Source: Burkholderiales bacterium
Lineage (GTDB): Bacteria > Pseudomonadota > Gammaproteobacteria > Burkholderiales > Burkholderiaceae_C
Direction: 5' to 3'
Length of the DNA stretch: 35,661 bases
NCBI GenBank assembly: GCA_019510465.1
Contig: JAEKKH010000157.1
Span: forward strand, 1-35,661
Shown here: in pieces, positions 9,455 through 18,798 of the stretch
Layout of the letters: the number at the start of each line of letters is the position of its first letter
Position numbering within the stretch: position 1 is the stretch's first letter
Translations under genes and position numbers: made by a program
The notes under the pieces: model-generated
What the model was told of the DNA's origin: nothing
Seen by the model: only the letters and a program-made list of their open reading frames with translations
The model's database searches: none

Positions 9455-9512
9455 GGGTGGTCTCCTGTTTTTTGGGCCGCGCCGGCAGCGGTTCGGGCCG
9501 GGGAAAGCCGAG

Positions 9513-9540
9513 GGTATCGATCGCGCAAACGTTTGCGCAA
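9513..9540 (-). promoter_or_regulatory. Candidate sigma-70 promoter of the rbs operon
   Basis: On the minus strand TTGCGC (9540-9535), a 16 bp spacer and GATACC (9518-9513) form a weak promoter whose spacer is occupied by the perfect operator, as expected for a repressed promoter. Transcription would start near 9506, about 50 nt before rbsB. Confidence 0.4.
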
Positions 9541-9550
9541 ACGATTGCGC
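9523..9550 (-). promoter_or_regulatory. Two overlapping LacI-family operators before rbsB
   Basis: GCGCAAACGTTTGCGC at 9523-9538 is a perfect 16 bp palindrome of the LacI/PurR type with a central CG. A second copy, GCGCAAACGATTGCGC at 9535-9550, has one asymmetric pair and shares GCGC with the first, so the centres are 12 bp apart. The likely bound protein is the RbsR-like regulator encoded in the same operon (inference). Confidence 0.85.
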
Positions 9551-9928
9551 CGCACTGTACGCCGCCGGTCGCGGCCCCGCAAGGCCGCGCTCATCCGGGT
9601 TTTCGCGAAGGACGGCGGGCCGGATTGACCCCGCCAGGGGTGCGGAAAGGGCTTGTTCGTTGTTTGATCGCGACGTTTCGCGGCAACAAAAAGCCACTTG
9701 TCAATTGGGTGTCACACCTGATGAGCACCATGGGCGAGCTGGTCGAAACGGCCCAAAGCTCAATGAATTCATAAGCTTAGGAACGATTCGACGAGGCTGA
9801 ACGCTGGCTGTGGTCGGCTGCCGATCCCACAATTCGCGTTGGCCGACGTCGTTGTCGAGCCGTGAGAACAAGTTCAAATGCCGGCCGGGCCCCCCTCCGG
9901 CCTACCCCACTCACAGAAAGAACATCAC
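9551..9928. other. Divergent rbsB/porin intergenic region
   Basis: Together with the operator this makes a 474 bp gap between divergent genes. It is AT-richer than its surroundings, especially 9650-9850. Apart from the rbs operators and a weak candidate porin promoter (TTGTCG 9852-9857, 16 bp, TCAAAT 9874-9879) I find no credible gene. Short open frames crossing it carry no ribosome site or family similarity. Confidence 0.6.
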
Positions 9929-11059
9929 ATGAAGCATTCCCTCGGCGCCATCGCCCTGGCTCTCGCCGCTCCCGCCGCCTTCGCGCAGTCGAGCGTCACC
10001 ATCTACGGCATCGTCGACCTCGACGGCCAATACCTGTCCGGCCACGCCAAGCAGGTGCTCCTGACCTCCGGCGGCCAGTCCGGCAGCCGCATCGGCTTCA
10101 AGGGCAGCGAGGACCTGGGCTCCGGCTACTTCGCCGACTTCGTGCTCGAAGGCGGCCTGAACGTGGACACCGGCGGCTCCGGCCAGGGCGGGCAGCTGTT
10201 CGGCCGCCAGGCCCTCGGCGCGCTGCGCACCCCGTTCGGCACCGCCAGCGCGGGCCGCCAGTACAGCAGCGTCTACACGCAGTCTGGCGACTTCAGCGAG
10301 TTCGCCAACACCAGCATCGGCGCGACGACGGCCGTCATCGGCGGCTTCGCCGGCGGCTACGAGCCGATCCGCGGCAGCGCCAACGCCGCCGCGACGTCGA
10401 CGGCCACCGGTTCGGAGCTCAACGGCAGCCCCGCCCGCGTCAACAACTCGTTCCGCTACACGAGCCCGGTCTTCAGCGGCTTCAAGGCCAGCTTCCTGTA
10501 CGGCGCGGGCGAAGTCACCGGCAACACCAACAACACCCGCCTGTTCGACTACTCGCTGCGCTACACCGGCTACGGCCTGGACGCGATGGTGTCCTACGTC
10601 GACGACAAGGCCTCCAACGGCGCCACCGCCGCGACCCCGAACGCCAAGACCAGCGTGGGCATCACCACCGTCAGCGCGGCCTACACCATCGGCGCATTCA
10701 AGGTCGAGGGCGGCTTCCTGAACGTCAACGACAAGCGTCCGGCCGACCTCGACGGCAAGGGCTACTGGGTCGGTGGCGACTACAAGTTCGGCCAGAACGT
10801 GGTCCGCGCGCAGTGGGTCGAGAACAACCCGAACAAGAAGATCACGACGCTGGGCAAGACCAACGCGTACGGCGTGGGCTACGAGTACGACTTCTCCAAG
10901 CGCACCAACCTGTACACGTCGCTGACGCGCTTCCAGAACGACGCCAGCGCCAGCGGCACGTTCGTGGGCCGCATCGGCGGCTCGACGCCCGCGGGCCTGA
11001 CGACCGCGACCGACCGCTCGGTCACCGAGTTCGTCCTCGGCGTGCGCCACGCGTTCTAA
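9929..11059 (+). CDS. Gram-negative trimeric porin (Porin_4 / OmpC-like)
   Basis: A 376-residue outer-membrane porin of the type abundant in Burkholderiales. The signal peptide MKHSLGAIALALAAPAAFA is cut before QSSVTIYG, the standard mature start of this family. Features include SRIGFKGSEDLGSGYFADFVLEGG, the GRQ...G.ASAGRQYSSVY region, alternating amphipathic beta strands, and a C-terminal FVLGVRHAF ending in Phe, the BAM-recognition signature. It forms a 16-strand diffusion channel. The start at 9929 is set by the signal peptide; the upstream in-frame ATG at 9878 would add a non-signal extension. It is divergent from the ribose operon, but a link to ribose uptake is only positional. Confidence 0.93.
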   Translation: MKHSLGAIALALAAPAAFAQSSVTIYGIVDLDGQYLSGHAKQVLLTSGGQSGSRIGFKGSEDLGSGYFADFVLEGGLNVDTGGSGQGGQLFGRQALGALRTPFGTASAGRQYSSVYTQSGDFSEFANTSIGATTAVIGGFAGGYEPIRGSANAAATSTATGSELNGSPARVNNSFRYTSPVFSGFKASFLYGAGEVTGNTNNTRLFDYSLRYTGYGLDAMVSYVDDKASNGATAATPNAKTSVGITTVSAAYTIGAFKVEGGFLNVNDKRPADLDGKGYWVGGDYKFGQNVVRAQWVENNPNKKITTLGKTNAYGVGYEYDFSKRTNLYTSLTRFQNDASASGTFVGRIGGSTPAGLTTATDRSVTEFVLGVRHAF

Positions 11060-11070
11060 GACGGAACGCC

Positions 11071-11097
11071 GGACGGCCTGTCTCGGGCAGGCCGTCC
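11071..11097 (+). repeat. Perfect 10 bp hairpin after the porin gene
   Basis: GGACGGCCTG, a 7 nt loop and CAGGCCGTCC form a perfect inverted repeat 11 bp after the stop codon. There is no T-tract, so it may stabilise the mRNA 3' end ahead of the true terminator at 11108. Confidence 0.6.
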
Positions 11098-11107
11098 AGC
11101 GCCTGTC

Positions 11108-11141
11108 GCCCGCCCCGGCCCGGCCGCGGCGGGCTTTTCTT
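11108..11141 (+). terminator. Rho-independent terminator of the porin gene
   Basis: GCCCGCC (11108-11114) pairs with GGCGGGC (11128-11134) and is followed by TTTTCTT (11135-11141) on the plus strand. It lies between convergent genes, so it ends porin transcription before the GlcG/HbpS-like gene. Confidence 0.75.
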
Positions 11142-11155
11142 CGTCCGGCGTCTCC

Positions 11156-11563
11156 TCAGGCCGCGCCAAGGCTCGCGATGCCGGCGCTGGCGACCTGGGC
11201 GTCCTGGGCCGACTTGACGCCCGACACGCCGACGGCCCCGGCCACCTGCCCGTCGACGAGCACCGGCACGCCGCCCTCGATCATCCCGGCCAGCGGCGCC
11301 GACAGGAAGGCGGTGCGACCGCCGTTGATCATCTCTTCGTAGGCCGCCGACGGGCGCCGCCCGAGTGCCGCGGTGCGCGCCTTCTCGGTGGCGATGTACG
11401 CCGACGCGGGCGACGCGCCGTCCAGGCGCTCGAGCGCCAGCGGATGGCCGCCGTCGTCGACGATCGCGATCGTCACCGCCCACTGGTTGGACTGCGCCTC
11501 GGCGCGCGCGTGGTCGAGGATGCGGACGACGTCGTCGTGCGCGAGGGCGGGCTTGTGCTTCAT
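11156..11563 (-). CDS. GlcG/HbpS-family protein (DUF336)
   Basis: A 135-residue protein of the GlcG/HbpS (Haem_degrading, DUF336) family. Seen in the sequence: VTIAIVDDGGHPLALERLDGASPASAYIATEKARTAA, then GGVPVLVDGQVAGAVGVSGVKSAQDAQVASAGI, the conserved glycine-rich end of the family. Members bind haem or small ligands, or accompany glycolate and alcohol oxidation genes; the role here is not shown. No signal peptide, so cytoplasmic. The start at 11563 removes an Arg-rich extension and leaves a weak AAAGG ribosome site. It stands alone, convergent with the porin and divergent from the phosphoesterase gene. Confidence 0.88.
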   Translation of the reverse strand: MKHKPALAHDDVVRILDHARAEAQSNQWAVTIAIVDDGGHPLALERLDGASPASAYIATEKARTAALGRRPSAAYEEMINGGRTAFLSAPLAGMIEGGVPVLVDGQVAGAVGVSGVKSAQDAQVASAGIASLGAA

Positions 11564-11700
11564 GACGGGCCTTTGAAGGGAAGTCCGGGTTGTAGCACCA
11601 CGCCGAGGCCCGCACCGGCGCTCGGGATCTGGCGCCGAGTCACGCAACCGTCACGGCGCTGTCGCGGCGGCATCATGCGCGGGGCGCACGATGGGCGTCC

Positions 11701-12603
11701 ATGGATCGCCATGCCCACCCCCTGGACCCGCCGACCGAAGACCAGCGGCCGCGCGACGGCGCGACGGCGCGGGTGCGCACGGTCTGGATCTCGGACCTGC
11801 ACCTGGGCACGCCCGGCTGCCAGGCCGTGGCGCTGCTGGACTTCCTGAAGCAGGTCGACTGCGACCAGCTGTTCCTGGTGGGCGACATCATCGACGGCTG
11901 GCAGCTGCGCCGGTCGTGGTACTGGCCGCAGGCGCACAACGACGTCATCCAGAAGCTGCTGCGCAAGGCGCGCAAGGGCACGCGCGTGATCTTCGTGCCC
12001 GGCAACCACGACGAGTTCGCGCGCAAGTACGTCGAGCACGAGTTCGGCGGCGTCGAGGTGCACAGCGAATGGATGCACGTCACGGCCGACGGCAAGCGCC
12101 TCTGGGTCACGCACGGCGACCTGTTCGACGGCGTGATCCAGTGCGCCAAGTGGCTGGCCTACGTCGGCGACACGCTCTACACGATGATCCTCAAGCTCAA
12201 CAAGCACTTCAACTCGATGCGCGCGCGCATGGGGCTGCCGTACTGGAGCCTGTCGAAGTACCTCAAGCACAAGGTCAAGCGCGCCGTGAGCTACATCGGC
12301 GAGTTCGAGGTCGCGGTCGCGCGCGAGGCGCGCAAGCGCGGCGCCGACGGCGTGGTCTGCGGCCACATCCACCACGCGGAGATGCGCGACATCGACGGCG
12401 TGCTGTATTGCAACGACGGCGACTGGGTGGAGAGCCTGACGGCGCTGGTGGAGCACGCCGACGGCCGCCTCGAGATCCTCGACTGGTCCGCGCGCGGCCA
12501 CCCCGGCGAGCGCACGGTGCCGGAAGACGAGGTCGCGCCCGCGCAGCCCGGCGTGCGCGCGCCGGAGCTGGCGGTGATGTCCGAGGCGCTGTCGGCGCGT
12601 TGA
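11701..12603 (+). CDS. Metallophosphoesterase, UDP-2,3-diacylglucosamine diphosphatase (LpxH)-like
   Basis: A 300-residue calcineurin-fold phosphoesterase with every metal-binding block: ISDLHLG (Asp32, His34), FLVGDIIDGW (Asp62), FVPGNHDEF (Asn102-His103), VTHGDLFDG (His138) and CGHIHHAEM. The SWYWPQAHNDVIQKLLRKARKG segment and the DTLYTMILKLNKHFN helices put it in COG2908, the LpxH-related group. LpxH cleaves UDP-diacylglucosamine in lipid A synthesis, but this longer subgroup with a C-terminal tail often occurs beside a true LpxH, so the substrate is uncertain. There is no signal peptide. No good ribosome site precedes the ATG at 11701. The C-terminal 45 residues are rich in Ala, Glu and Pro and look disordered. 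Confidence 0.85.
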   Translation: MDRHAHPLDPPTEDQRPRDGATARVRTVWISDLHLGTPGCQAVALLDFLKQVDCDQLFLVGDIIDGWQLRRSWYWPQAHNDVIQKLLRKARKGTRVIFVPGNHDEFARKYVEHEFGGVEVHSEWMHVTADGKRLWVTHGDLFDGVIQCAKWLAYVGDTLYTMILKLNKHFNSMRARMGLPYWSLSKYLKHKVKRAVSYIGEFEVAVAREARKRGADGVVCGHIHHAEMRDIDGVLYCNDGDWVESLTALVEHADGRLEILDWSARGHPGERTVPEDEVAPAQPGVRAPELAVMSEALSAR

Positions 12604-12736
12604 GGCCGTCCGCGCGCAGTCCGACGGGCTGCGCGAGGCTCCGCCCGTGCACGGCGAAGCGGCGTCGCGGGAGGCATTCCCGCCGGGCGGCGGCGCGGCG
12701 GCCCGCGCCGCATGCGGTGTCCGCGAGCCATCGATC

Positions 12737-12772
12737 GTCACCGTCACCGTCACCGTCACCGTCACCGTCACC
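12737..12772 (+). repeat. Six tandem copies of GTCACC
   Basis: GTCACC is repeated six times without error (36 bp), followed by GACATGG, and a further GTCACC occurs at about 12799. It lies in the 254 bp gap before the phosphodiesterase gene, about 85 bp ahead of its ATG. Nothing else but a small high-GC shadow frame is seen in the gap. Confidence 0.95.
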
Positions 12773-12857
12773 GACATGGCACGGTCGCGTCATCGCCCGG
12801 TCACCGGTGCAGCCGAGCATGGGAGCGCTCACAAGAATCGAAAGAGGTTTCCGCTCC

Positions 12858-14264
12858 ATGTCATCCCGCCACGCCCCCTTCCTCAAGCTGCTGCCGCTGT
12901 TGCTGTCGGCCGTCGCGCTCGCCGCTTGCGGCGGCAGCGACGACGCCGCCCCCGCGAGCGGTTCCACGCCTGCGCCGCAGCCGCTGCTCACCCTCGACGG
13001 CAGCGTGCCGCTGGTCATCGGCCACCGCGGCCTGCCCGGGCTCTACCCGGAGGAGACCTTGCCCGCCTACGAGGGCGCGGCCGACGCCGGCGCCGACTCG
13101 CTGGAGGAAGACATCCACATGACCAAGGACTGCGTGCTGGTCGCGCGCCACAACCCCTGGCTCAGCGACAACACCAACATCGCCACGATCGCGCAGACCA
13201 ACCCGACCGTCGCGGCGCGCAAGCGCAGCACGCCGGGCGTGCTGGTCGACGTGGGCTACGACGTGTCCGTGTACGGCGGCCCCGCCCAGTACCTCAGCGA
13301 CCGCGTCGACCCGGCCGACCCGAAGTCGGTGCTCAAGGCGCTCGTCGTCGACGGCGAGGACCACACCAACGACTGGTCCATCACCGACTTCACCGCCGCC
13401 GAGCTCAAGCAGTGGATCGGCGGCACGACGTACGACGCCGCCGCCCAGCGCCCGAGCGCGCTCAACGGCCAGTACCCGATCCTGACGATGCAGGAGATCA
13501 TCGACATCGCCAAGTCCAAGTCGACGGCGCTGGGCCGCACGCTGACCGTCTATCCCGAGGCCAAGAACCCGGTGTGGAACGACGCGCAGGCGATCGCCAA
13601 CGGCTGCGGCACCGGCCCGCACCCGTACCTGGACGCCTTCGTCAAGCTCATCGTCGACAACCAGCTCAACTCGAAGACGGCAGCGATCTACGTGCAGAGC
13701 TTCGATCCGGCCGCGCTGAAGTACATGCGCTCCATCGGCCTCGCCACGAAGGTGGTGCAACTGGTCGACGGCAACGACACCGACTACAAGACGGGCGCGA
13801 TGATCTACCGGACCAGCGACGCCTACAACTTCGTCGACGGCCGCCCGTACAGCTGGACGCTGGCCGGCGACCCGCGCTACTTCGGCGACATGCTGACGCC
13901 GGCGGGCCTCAAGGAGATCAAGACCTATGCCGACGGCATCGGCCCGTGGAAGCCGCAGGTCATGAAGCTCACGGTGGCGCCTTATCCCGACAAGAACGCG
14001 GACGGCTCGCCGTACGTGGGCAAGCTGGCCGACGTCAACACGATCGCGCCGACGAGCCTGATCGCCGACGCCCACGCCGCCGGCCTGTTCGTGCACACCT
14101 ACACCTTCCGCAACGAAGGCAAGTACCTGGCAGGCGTCTACAAGGGCGACCCGGCGGCCGAGTACCTGGCGTTCTTCCGTGCCGGCATCGACGGCGTGTT
14201 CACCGACTTCGCCAACACCGGCGTCGCGGCGCGCAAGGCCTACCTGACCGAGACGGGGCGCTGA
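12858..14264 (+). CDS. Lipoprotein glycerophosphodiester phosphodiesterase
   Basis: A 468-residue GDPD-family enzyme that would hydrolyse glycerophosphodiesters to glycerol-3-phosphate and an alcohol. Residues 1-23 are a lipoprotein signal peptide with lipobox LAAC (Cys24), followed by a short Ser/Pro spacer. The GDPD core shows GHRGLPGLYPEETLPAYEGAADAG, the acidic LEEDIHMTKDC and VARHNPWL with the second catalytic His, the metal-ligand block VYPEAKNP, and the late FTDFANTG. At 468 residues it is longer than usual because of an insertion of about 100 residues after the catalytic His. The start at 12858 follows an AGAGG ribosome site; an ATG 14 codons upstream is less likely because it would push the signal peptide inside. 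It is periplasm- or outer-membrane-anchored. Confidence 0.9.
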   Translation: MSSRHAPFLKLLPLLLSAVALAACGGSDDAAPASGSTPAPQPLLTLDGSVPLVIGHRGLPGLYPEETLPAYEGAADAGADSLEEDIHMTKDCVLVARHNPWLSDNTNIATIAQTNPTVAARKRSTPGVLVDVGYDVSVYGGPAQYLSDRVDPADPKSVLKALVVDGEDHTNDWSITDFTAAELKQWIGGTTYDAAAQRPSALNGQYPILTMQEIIDIAKSKSTALGRTLTVYPEAKNPVWNDAQAIANGCGTGPHPYLDAFVKLIVDNQLNSKTAAIYVQSFDPAALKYMRSIGLATKVVQLVDGNDTDYKTGAMIYRTSDAYNFVDGRPYSWTLAGDPRYFGDMLTPAGLKEIKTYADGIGPWKPQVMKLTVAPYPDKNADGSPYVGKLADVNTIAPTSLIADAHAAGLFVHTYTFRNEGKYLAGVYKGDPAAEYLAFFRAGIDGVFTDFANTGVAARKAYLTETGR

Positions 14265-14332
14265 CTCCGGCCTGCGGACACGACGCGAAGCGCGCAGAAT
14301 CGGGCGCTTCGTCGTCGTGTCCGAGGCCACTC

Positions 14333-14638
14333 ATGAGCAAGCACTGCACCCACACCCACCTGATCGCCACGGTCGCGCCGAGCGCGCTCGGGTGCGAGGA
14401 ATGCCTCAAGACGGGCGACGAATGGGTGCACCTGCGCCTGTGCCGCCTCTGCGGCCACGTGGGCTGCTGCGACGATTCGCCCAACCGCCACGCCACGAAG
14501 CATTTCCACGCCACCGGCCACCCCATCATCGAAGGCTACGACCCGCCCGAGGGCTGGGGCTGGTGCTTCGTCGACAAGCTGATGCTGGAGCTGCCCGACA
14601 CGACGCCGCAGGTCGGGCCGATCCCGAGGTTCTACTAG
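14333..14638 (+). CDS. Solitary UBP-type zinc finger protein
   Basis: A 101-residue protein that is almost entirely one ZnF_UBP domain (PF02148). Zinc-ligand candidates are C5, H7, C21, C24, C37, C40, C45 and the His residues of NRHATKHFHATGHPI; the block LRLCRLCGHVGCCDDSPNRHA is diagnostic. In eukaryotes this domain binds the C-terminal Gly-Gly of free ubiquitin; bacterial stand-alone copies are common in Burkholderiales and actinobacteria, with unknown partners. The WGWCFVDKLMLELPD C-terminal block is typical of the bacterial group. It lies 68 bp behind the phosphodiesterase gene on the same strand. No strong ribosome site is visible. Confidence 0.9.
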   Translation: MSKHCTHTHLIATVAPSALGCEECLKTGDEWVHLRLCRLCGHVGCCDDSPNRHATKHFHATGHPIIEGYDPPEGWGWCFVDKLMLELPDTTPQVGPIPRFY

Positions 14639-14782
14639 GGCGGACGAGCGGGCGAGCCGCCTCCAGCGCGTGCCCGCCCGGAGCCGACCGACCTGCGCGG
14701 CCCGGCGAAGACTCGCTTTCGCGACCTGGCGATGGAAAGTCGCGACGACCAGCAGGTACGCCCGGCCGGGTTGGCGCCGCGA

Positions 14783-14814
14783 CGCTTGCCCGCATGGCCG
14801 AGAGCGGGCAAGCG
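14783..14814. repeat. Perfect 11 bp inverted repeat
   Basis: CGCTTGCCCGC, a 10 nt loop (ATGGCCGAGA) and GCGGGCAAGCG. It lies about 145 bp after the zinc finger gene and has no T-tract on either side, so it could be a Rho-assisted 3' end structure or a protein site. Confidence 0.6.
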
Positions 14815-15052
14815 GCTCGTGCCATCGGCACCGCCTTGGAGCGTTGGCGGCAAGCGCCTCGCCGGTCCGGAAATGGTAACGAGTCGCTGCCGACCGAATC
14901 ACGGCGTGCCCTAACCTGTGTCTGAGTCGGCGCTTCTTCCGACGGCCGCTCTGGACGGGGCCGGCGACATCCAGGCGCCGATGGTCGGCGGCGCGCAGCG
15001 TGCGTTCGGGAAGATCGTCGCGACATACAAACGGACACATTGGGATGACGGC

Positions 15053-15082
15053 GTCATGACCCGCGCGCGTGGCGGTCATGAC
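15053..15082. promoter_or_regulatory. Paired GTCATGAC palindromes, candidate operator
   Basis: Two identical self-complementary 8-mers at 15053-15060 and 15075-15082 are 22 bp apart, about two helix turns. The first also overlaps ATGACGGCGTCAT (15045-15057). They lie about 200 bp before the GH62 gene. The binding protein is unknown. Confidence 0.4.
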
Positions 15083-15275
15083 TTCCGAATCGATGGCGGA
15101 TACCCTGGCAAGCATGTCCGGACGATCGCGAGCGCGACGTTGCCGCGCCGTCCTTCGTGAATCCCGCGGCCCTGCGATGGCGCGTGCACATATGGCCACC
15201 GTCGACACGCCGGCGCTTCCATTCGTCGCGCCTGTCGCCGCCACTCGCTCCCATCGGCACTATCGCCTCGACCTC

Positions 15276-16538
<1,263 letters not shown>

Positions 16539-16659
16539 CCACCGCGCCGTCGAAGGCCGCCGCGGCCCGGTGTCGCCTGCCCAAGCGCCGGCTCGAACGT
16601 TCACTCGCGATGCGACATGCCAATCCGGCAGGGACCGTCGTCATCCAGGAAGACCACCC

Positions 16660-18780
16660 ATGCAGACCAGCCCCCGCCACCGCGACGACCACAGCAAGCG
16701 ACTCGCGGCCCTGCACGTGATGATGGTGCTCGTGGCCAGCACGGTGACTGCCTGCGGCGGAGGCGGAGACGCCGGTGCCGCCGGTGCCGCCGGCACGCCA
16801 GCTCCCACCTCCACGCCCGTCCCCACGCCGGCACCCGCGCCCGCACCCACACCGGCACCGACACCGGCACCGTCGCCGACGCCGGCACCCGCGCCGTCGC
16901 CGACACCTTCGCCCACGCCAGCACCGACACCCGCACCGACACCCGCACCAACGCCTGCACCAACACCCGCACCAACGCCTGCACCGACCCCCGCGCCAAC
17001 ACCGCCGACGCCCGCGCCGCCGACGACGCCGACGATCACCTGGACGACGCCCGCCTCGATCGATTGGGGGGCCACGCTCGGCACGGCGCAGCTGAATGCG
17101 ACGTCCAGCGTCCCGGGGACCTTCACGTATTCGCCGGGCGCAGGAACCAAGCCCGAAGTGGGTGTGCAGTCGCTGTCGGTGAAGTTCACCCCGCAGGACA
17201 CGCAGAAATATTCGACGACGACCACCGTCCGCACGCTGACCGTCAACAAGGCCTATCCGCCGGCCCGGTGGGATCTTCCGGCCGCCGTGCTCCAGGGCTC
17301 GGCGCTGACGCCGGCCCAGATCACGACGGCGCCCTACGCGCTCTACGGAATCCAGGGCAGCGCCGCGGCGAACAGCTACATGACGGTGGATGGAAAGCCG
17401 TTGAGTTCCGCCACGACGGCCCAGGCGGGGACGGCCATCGTCCAGGCCACGTTCGTTCCCAACGACAGTGTGCACTACCGCCAGGCGATCATCAGCACCG
17501 CGCTGACGGTCAGGCCGGTGGGGACGACGGCAGCGGTCGACTTCGGAACCGCGAAGCAGACGATCCGGGGATTCGGCGGCGCGGCGGCCTGGTACTACGA
17601 CAGGATGTCGGACGATCGACTCAACGTCCTGTTCGGCACCAGCGTCCCCGACAGCCTCGGGCTGGACATCCTGCGGCTGCGCATCGCGCCGGCCTCCTGG
17701 AACGCGTCGACGCAGACCGCCGACACCACCCAGTGGACGGCGGAACTGGTCAATGGCGCCGCGGTGCAGGCCCGCGGCGGCCTCGTCTTCGCATCGCCGT
17801 GGTCGCCCCCCGCGAGCATGAAGATCGTCAACGCCGATCGCACGAATCCCCTCTACAGCGGGCGGCTCGACCCGGCGATGTATGCGGATTACGCGCACTA
17901 CCTGAACGCCTACATCAAGTACGCGGCGACCCGGAACGTGAACCTGTACGCGATCTCGCTGCAGAACGAGCCGGACTGGGATCCGCAGACCTACGAGTCC
18001 TGCCTCTGGAGCGCCGACGACATGCGGTCCTGGGCCGCCGGGTACGGGGCGGCGTCGGTGTCGGGCACCACGGCCAGGCTCATCGCGCCGGAATCCTTCT
18101 ACTCTTCGCCGGCCACCACGGACACGCTGCTCGCGGATCCGGCGGCGGCCGCCAACATCGCCATCGTCGGAGGCCACCTCTACGGCGGTGCGGCGAACTA
18201 TCCCGGGTCGGCGGAGAAGCTGGGCAAGGACGCCTGGATGACCGAGCACTTCCTGGACTCCGTCAACAAGAGTTCCTCGAGCGCGTCGTGGCAGACCAGC
18301 ATCGACGACGCCATCGCCCTGGCCAAGGAGATCCACGACGGCCTGACGCTGTCGCAGTACAACGCCTACGTGTACTGGTGGCTCGTCAACAGCGACGACG
18401 CGACGCCCACGGGCCTGATCAGCACCGGCAACAAGCCCACCTATTTCGGAATCGGCATGAAGCACTTCTCGTACTTCGTCCGTCCCGGATATGTCCGCTT
18501 CGAGTCCACGTCGCTCCCGCAGAACGGCGTCCGGGTCTCGGCGTTCGGCACGCCGGCGGCGTCCAGCGGCGGGAAGGTCGTGATCGTGCTCGTGAACGAG
18601 AACGGCAGCAGCGTGAACCTCACGACGTCGATCAACCCCGGCGGTCGGACGGTGACCAGCCTGACGCCGTACCTGACGACCGCGACGGCCACCTTCGCGC
18701 AGCAGCCGGCGATCGGCGTGAACGCGAATGCGTTCTCGATCTCGCTGCCGGGCAGGAGCATCACGACGCTGGTGAACTGA
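16660..18780 (+). CDS. GH30 endo-xylanase-like lipoprotein with Pro-Thr/Ala linker and Ig-like repeats
   Basis: A 706-residue secreted lipoprotein. Signal peptide with lipobox VTAC (Cys32); a Pro/Thr/Ala linker at about 46-124; two bacterial Ig-like repeats at about 125-197 ([16 protein letters not shown].. to TLTVNKA) and 198-287, the second degenerate; then a GH30 catalytic domain from about 293. GH30 blocks: [33 protein letters not shown] (acid/base Glu437), WMTEHF (nucleophile Glu529), [21 protein letters not shown], and a C-terminal beta domain to the end. This pattern is nearest to GH30_8 xylanases. The basic loop that follows the YWW block in glucuronoxylan-specific members is replaced by VNSDDATP, so glucuronate recognition is probably absent. 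The start follows AGGA by about 9 nt. It is adjacent to GH62, which suggests arabinoxylan as shared substrate. Confidence 0.9.
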   Translation: MQTSPRHRDDHSKRLAALHVMMVLVASTVTACGGGGDAGAAGAAGTPAPTSTPVPTPAPAPAPTPAPTPAPSPTPAPAPSPTPSPTPAPTPAPTPAPTPAPTPAPTPAPTPAPTPPTPAPPTTPTITWTTPASIDWGATLGTAQLNATSSVPGTFTYSPGAGTKPEVGVQSLSVKFTPQDTQKYSTTTTVRTLTVNKAYPPARWDLPAAVLQGSALTPAQITTAPYALYGIQGSAAANSYMTVDGKPLSSATTAQAGTAIVQATFVPNDSVHYRQAIISTALTVRPVGTTAAVDFGTAKQTIRGFGGAAAWYYDRMSDDRLNVLFGTSVPDSLGLDILRLRIAPASWNASTQTADTTQWTAELVNGAAVQARGGLVFASPWSPPASMKIVNADRTNPLYSGRLDPAMYADYAHYLNAYIKYAATRNVNLYAISLQNEPDWDPQTYESCLWSADDMRSWAAGYGAASVSGTTARLIAPESFYSSPATTDTLLADPAAAANIAIVGGHLYGGAANYPGSAEKLGKDAWMTEHFLDSVNKSSSSASWQTSIDDAIALAKEIHDGLTLSQYNAYVYWWLVNSDDATPTGLISTGNKPTYFGIGMKHFSYFVRPGYVRFESTSLPQNGVRVSAFGTPAASSGGKVVIVLVNENGSSVNLTTSINPGGRTVTSLTPYLTTATATFAQQPAIGVNANAFSISLPGRSITTLVN
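16795..17031 (+). repeat. Low-complexity Pro-Thr/Ala linker coding repeat
   Basis: Degenerate hexamer and 12-mer units (for example CACCAACACCCG alternating with CACCAACGCCTG) encode about 79 residues of alternating Pro with Thr, Ala or Ser. It is more diverged at codon level than the neighbouring GH62 array. Confidence 0.85.
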
Positions 18781-18798
18781 GGATCGGATCCCCGCTCT

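Larger units (their letters stand above)
14639..15275. other. 637 bp intergenic region before the arabinoxylan genes
   Basis: No credible gene is seen. It contains a perfect 11 bp inverted repeat (14783-14814) and paired GTCATGAC boxes (15053-15082). GC content dips around 14870-15060, as in a regulatory region. I could not assign a confident -35/-10 pair. Confidence 0.6.

Noticed and set aside
9878-9928. Longer porin start
   Set aside because: It would bury the signal peptide behind 17 hydrophilic residues; 9929 gives a standard signal peptide.
12737-12772. CRISPR-like array
   Set aside because: The GTCACC units are contiguous with no spacers.
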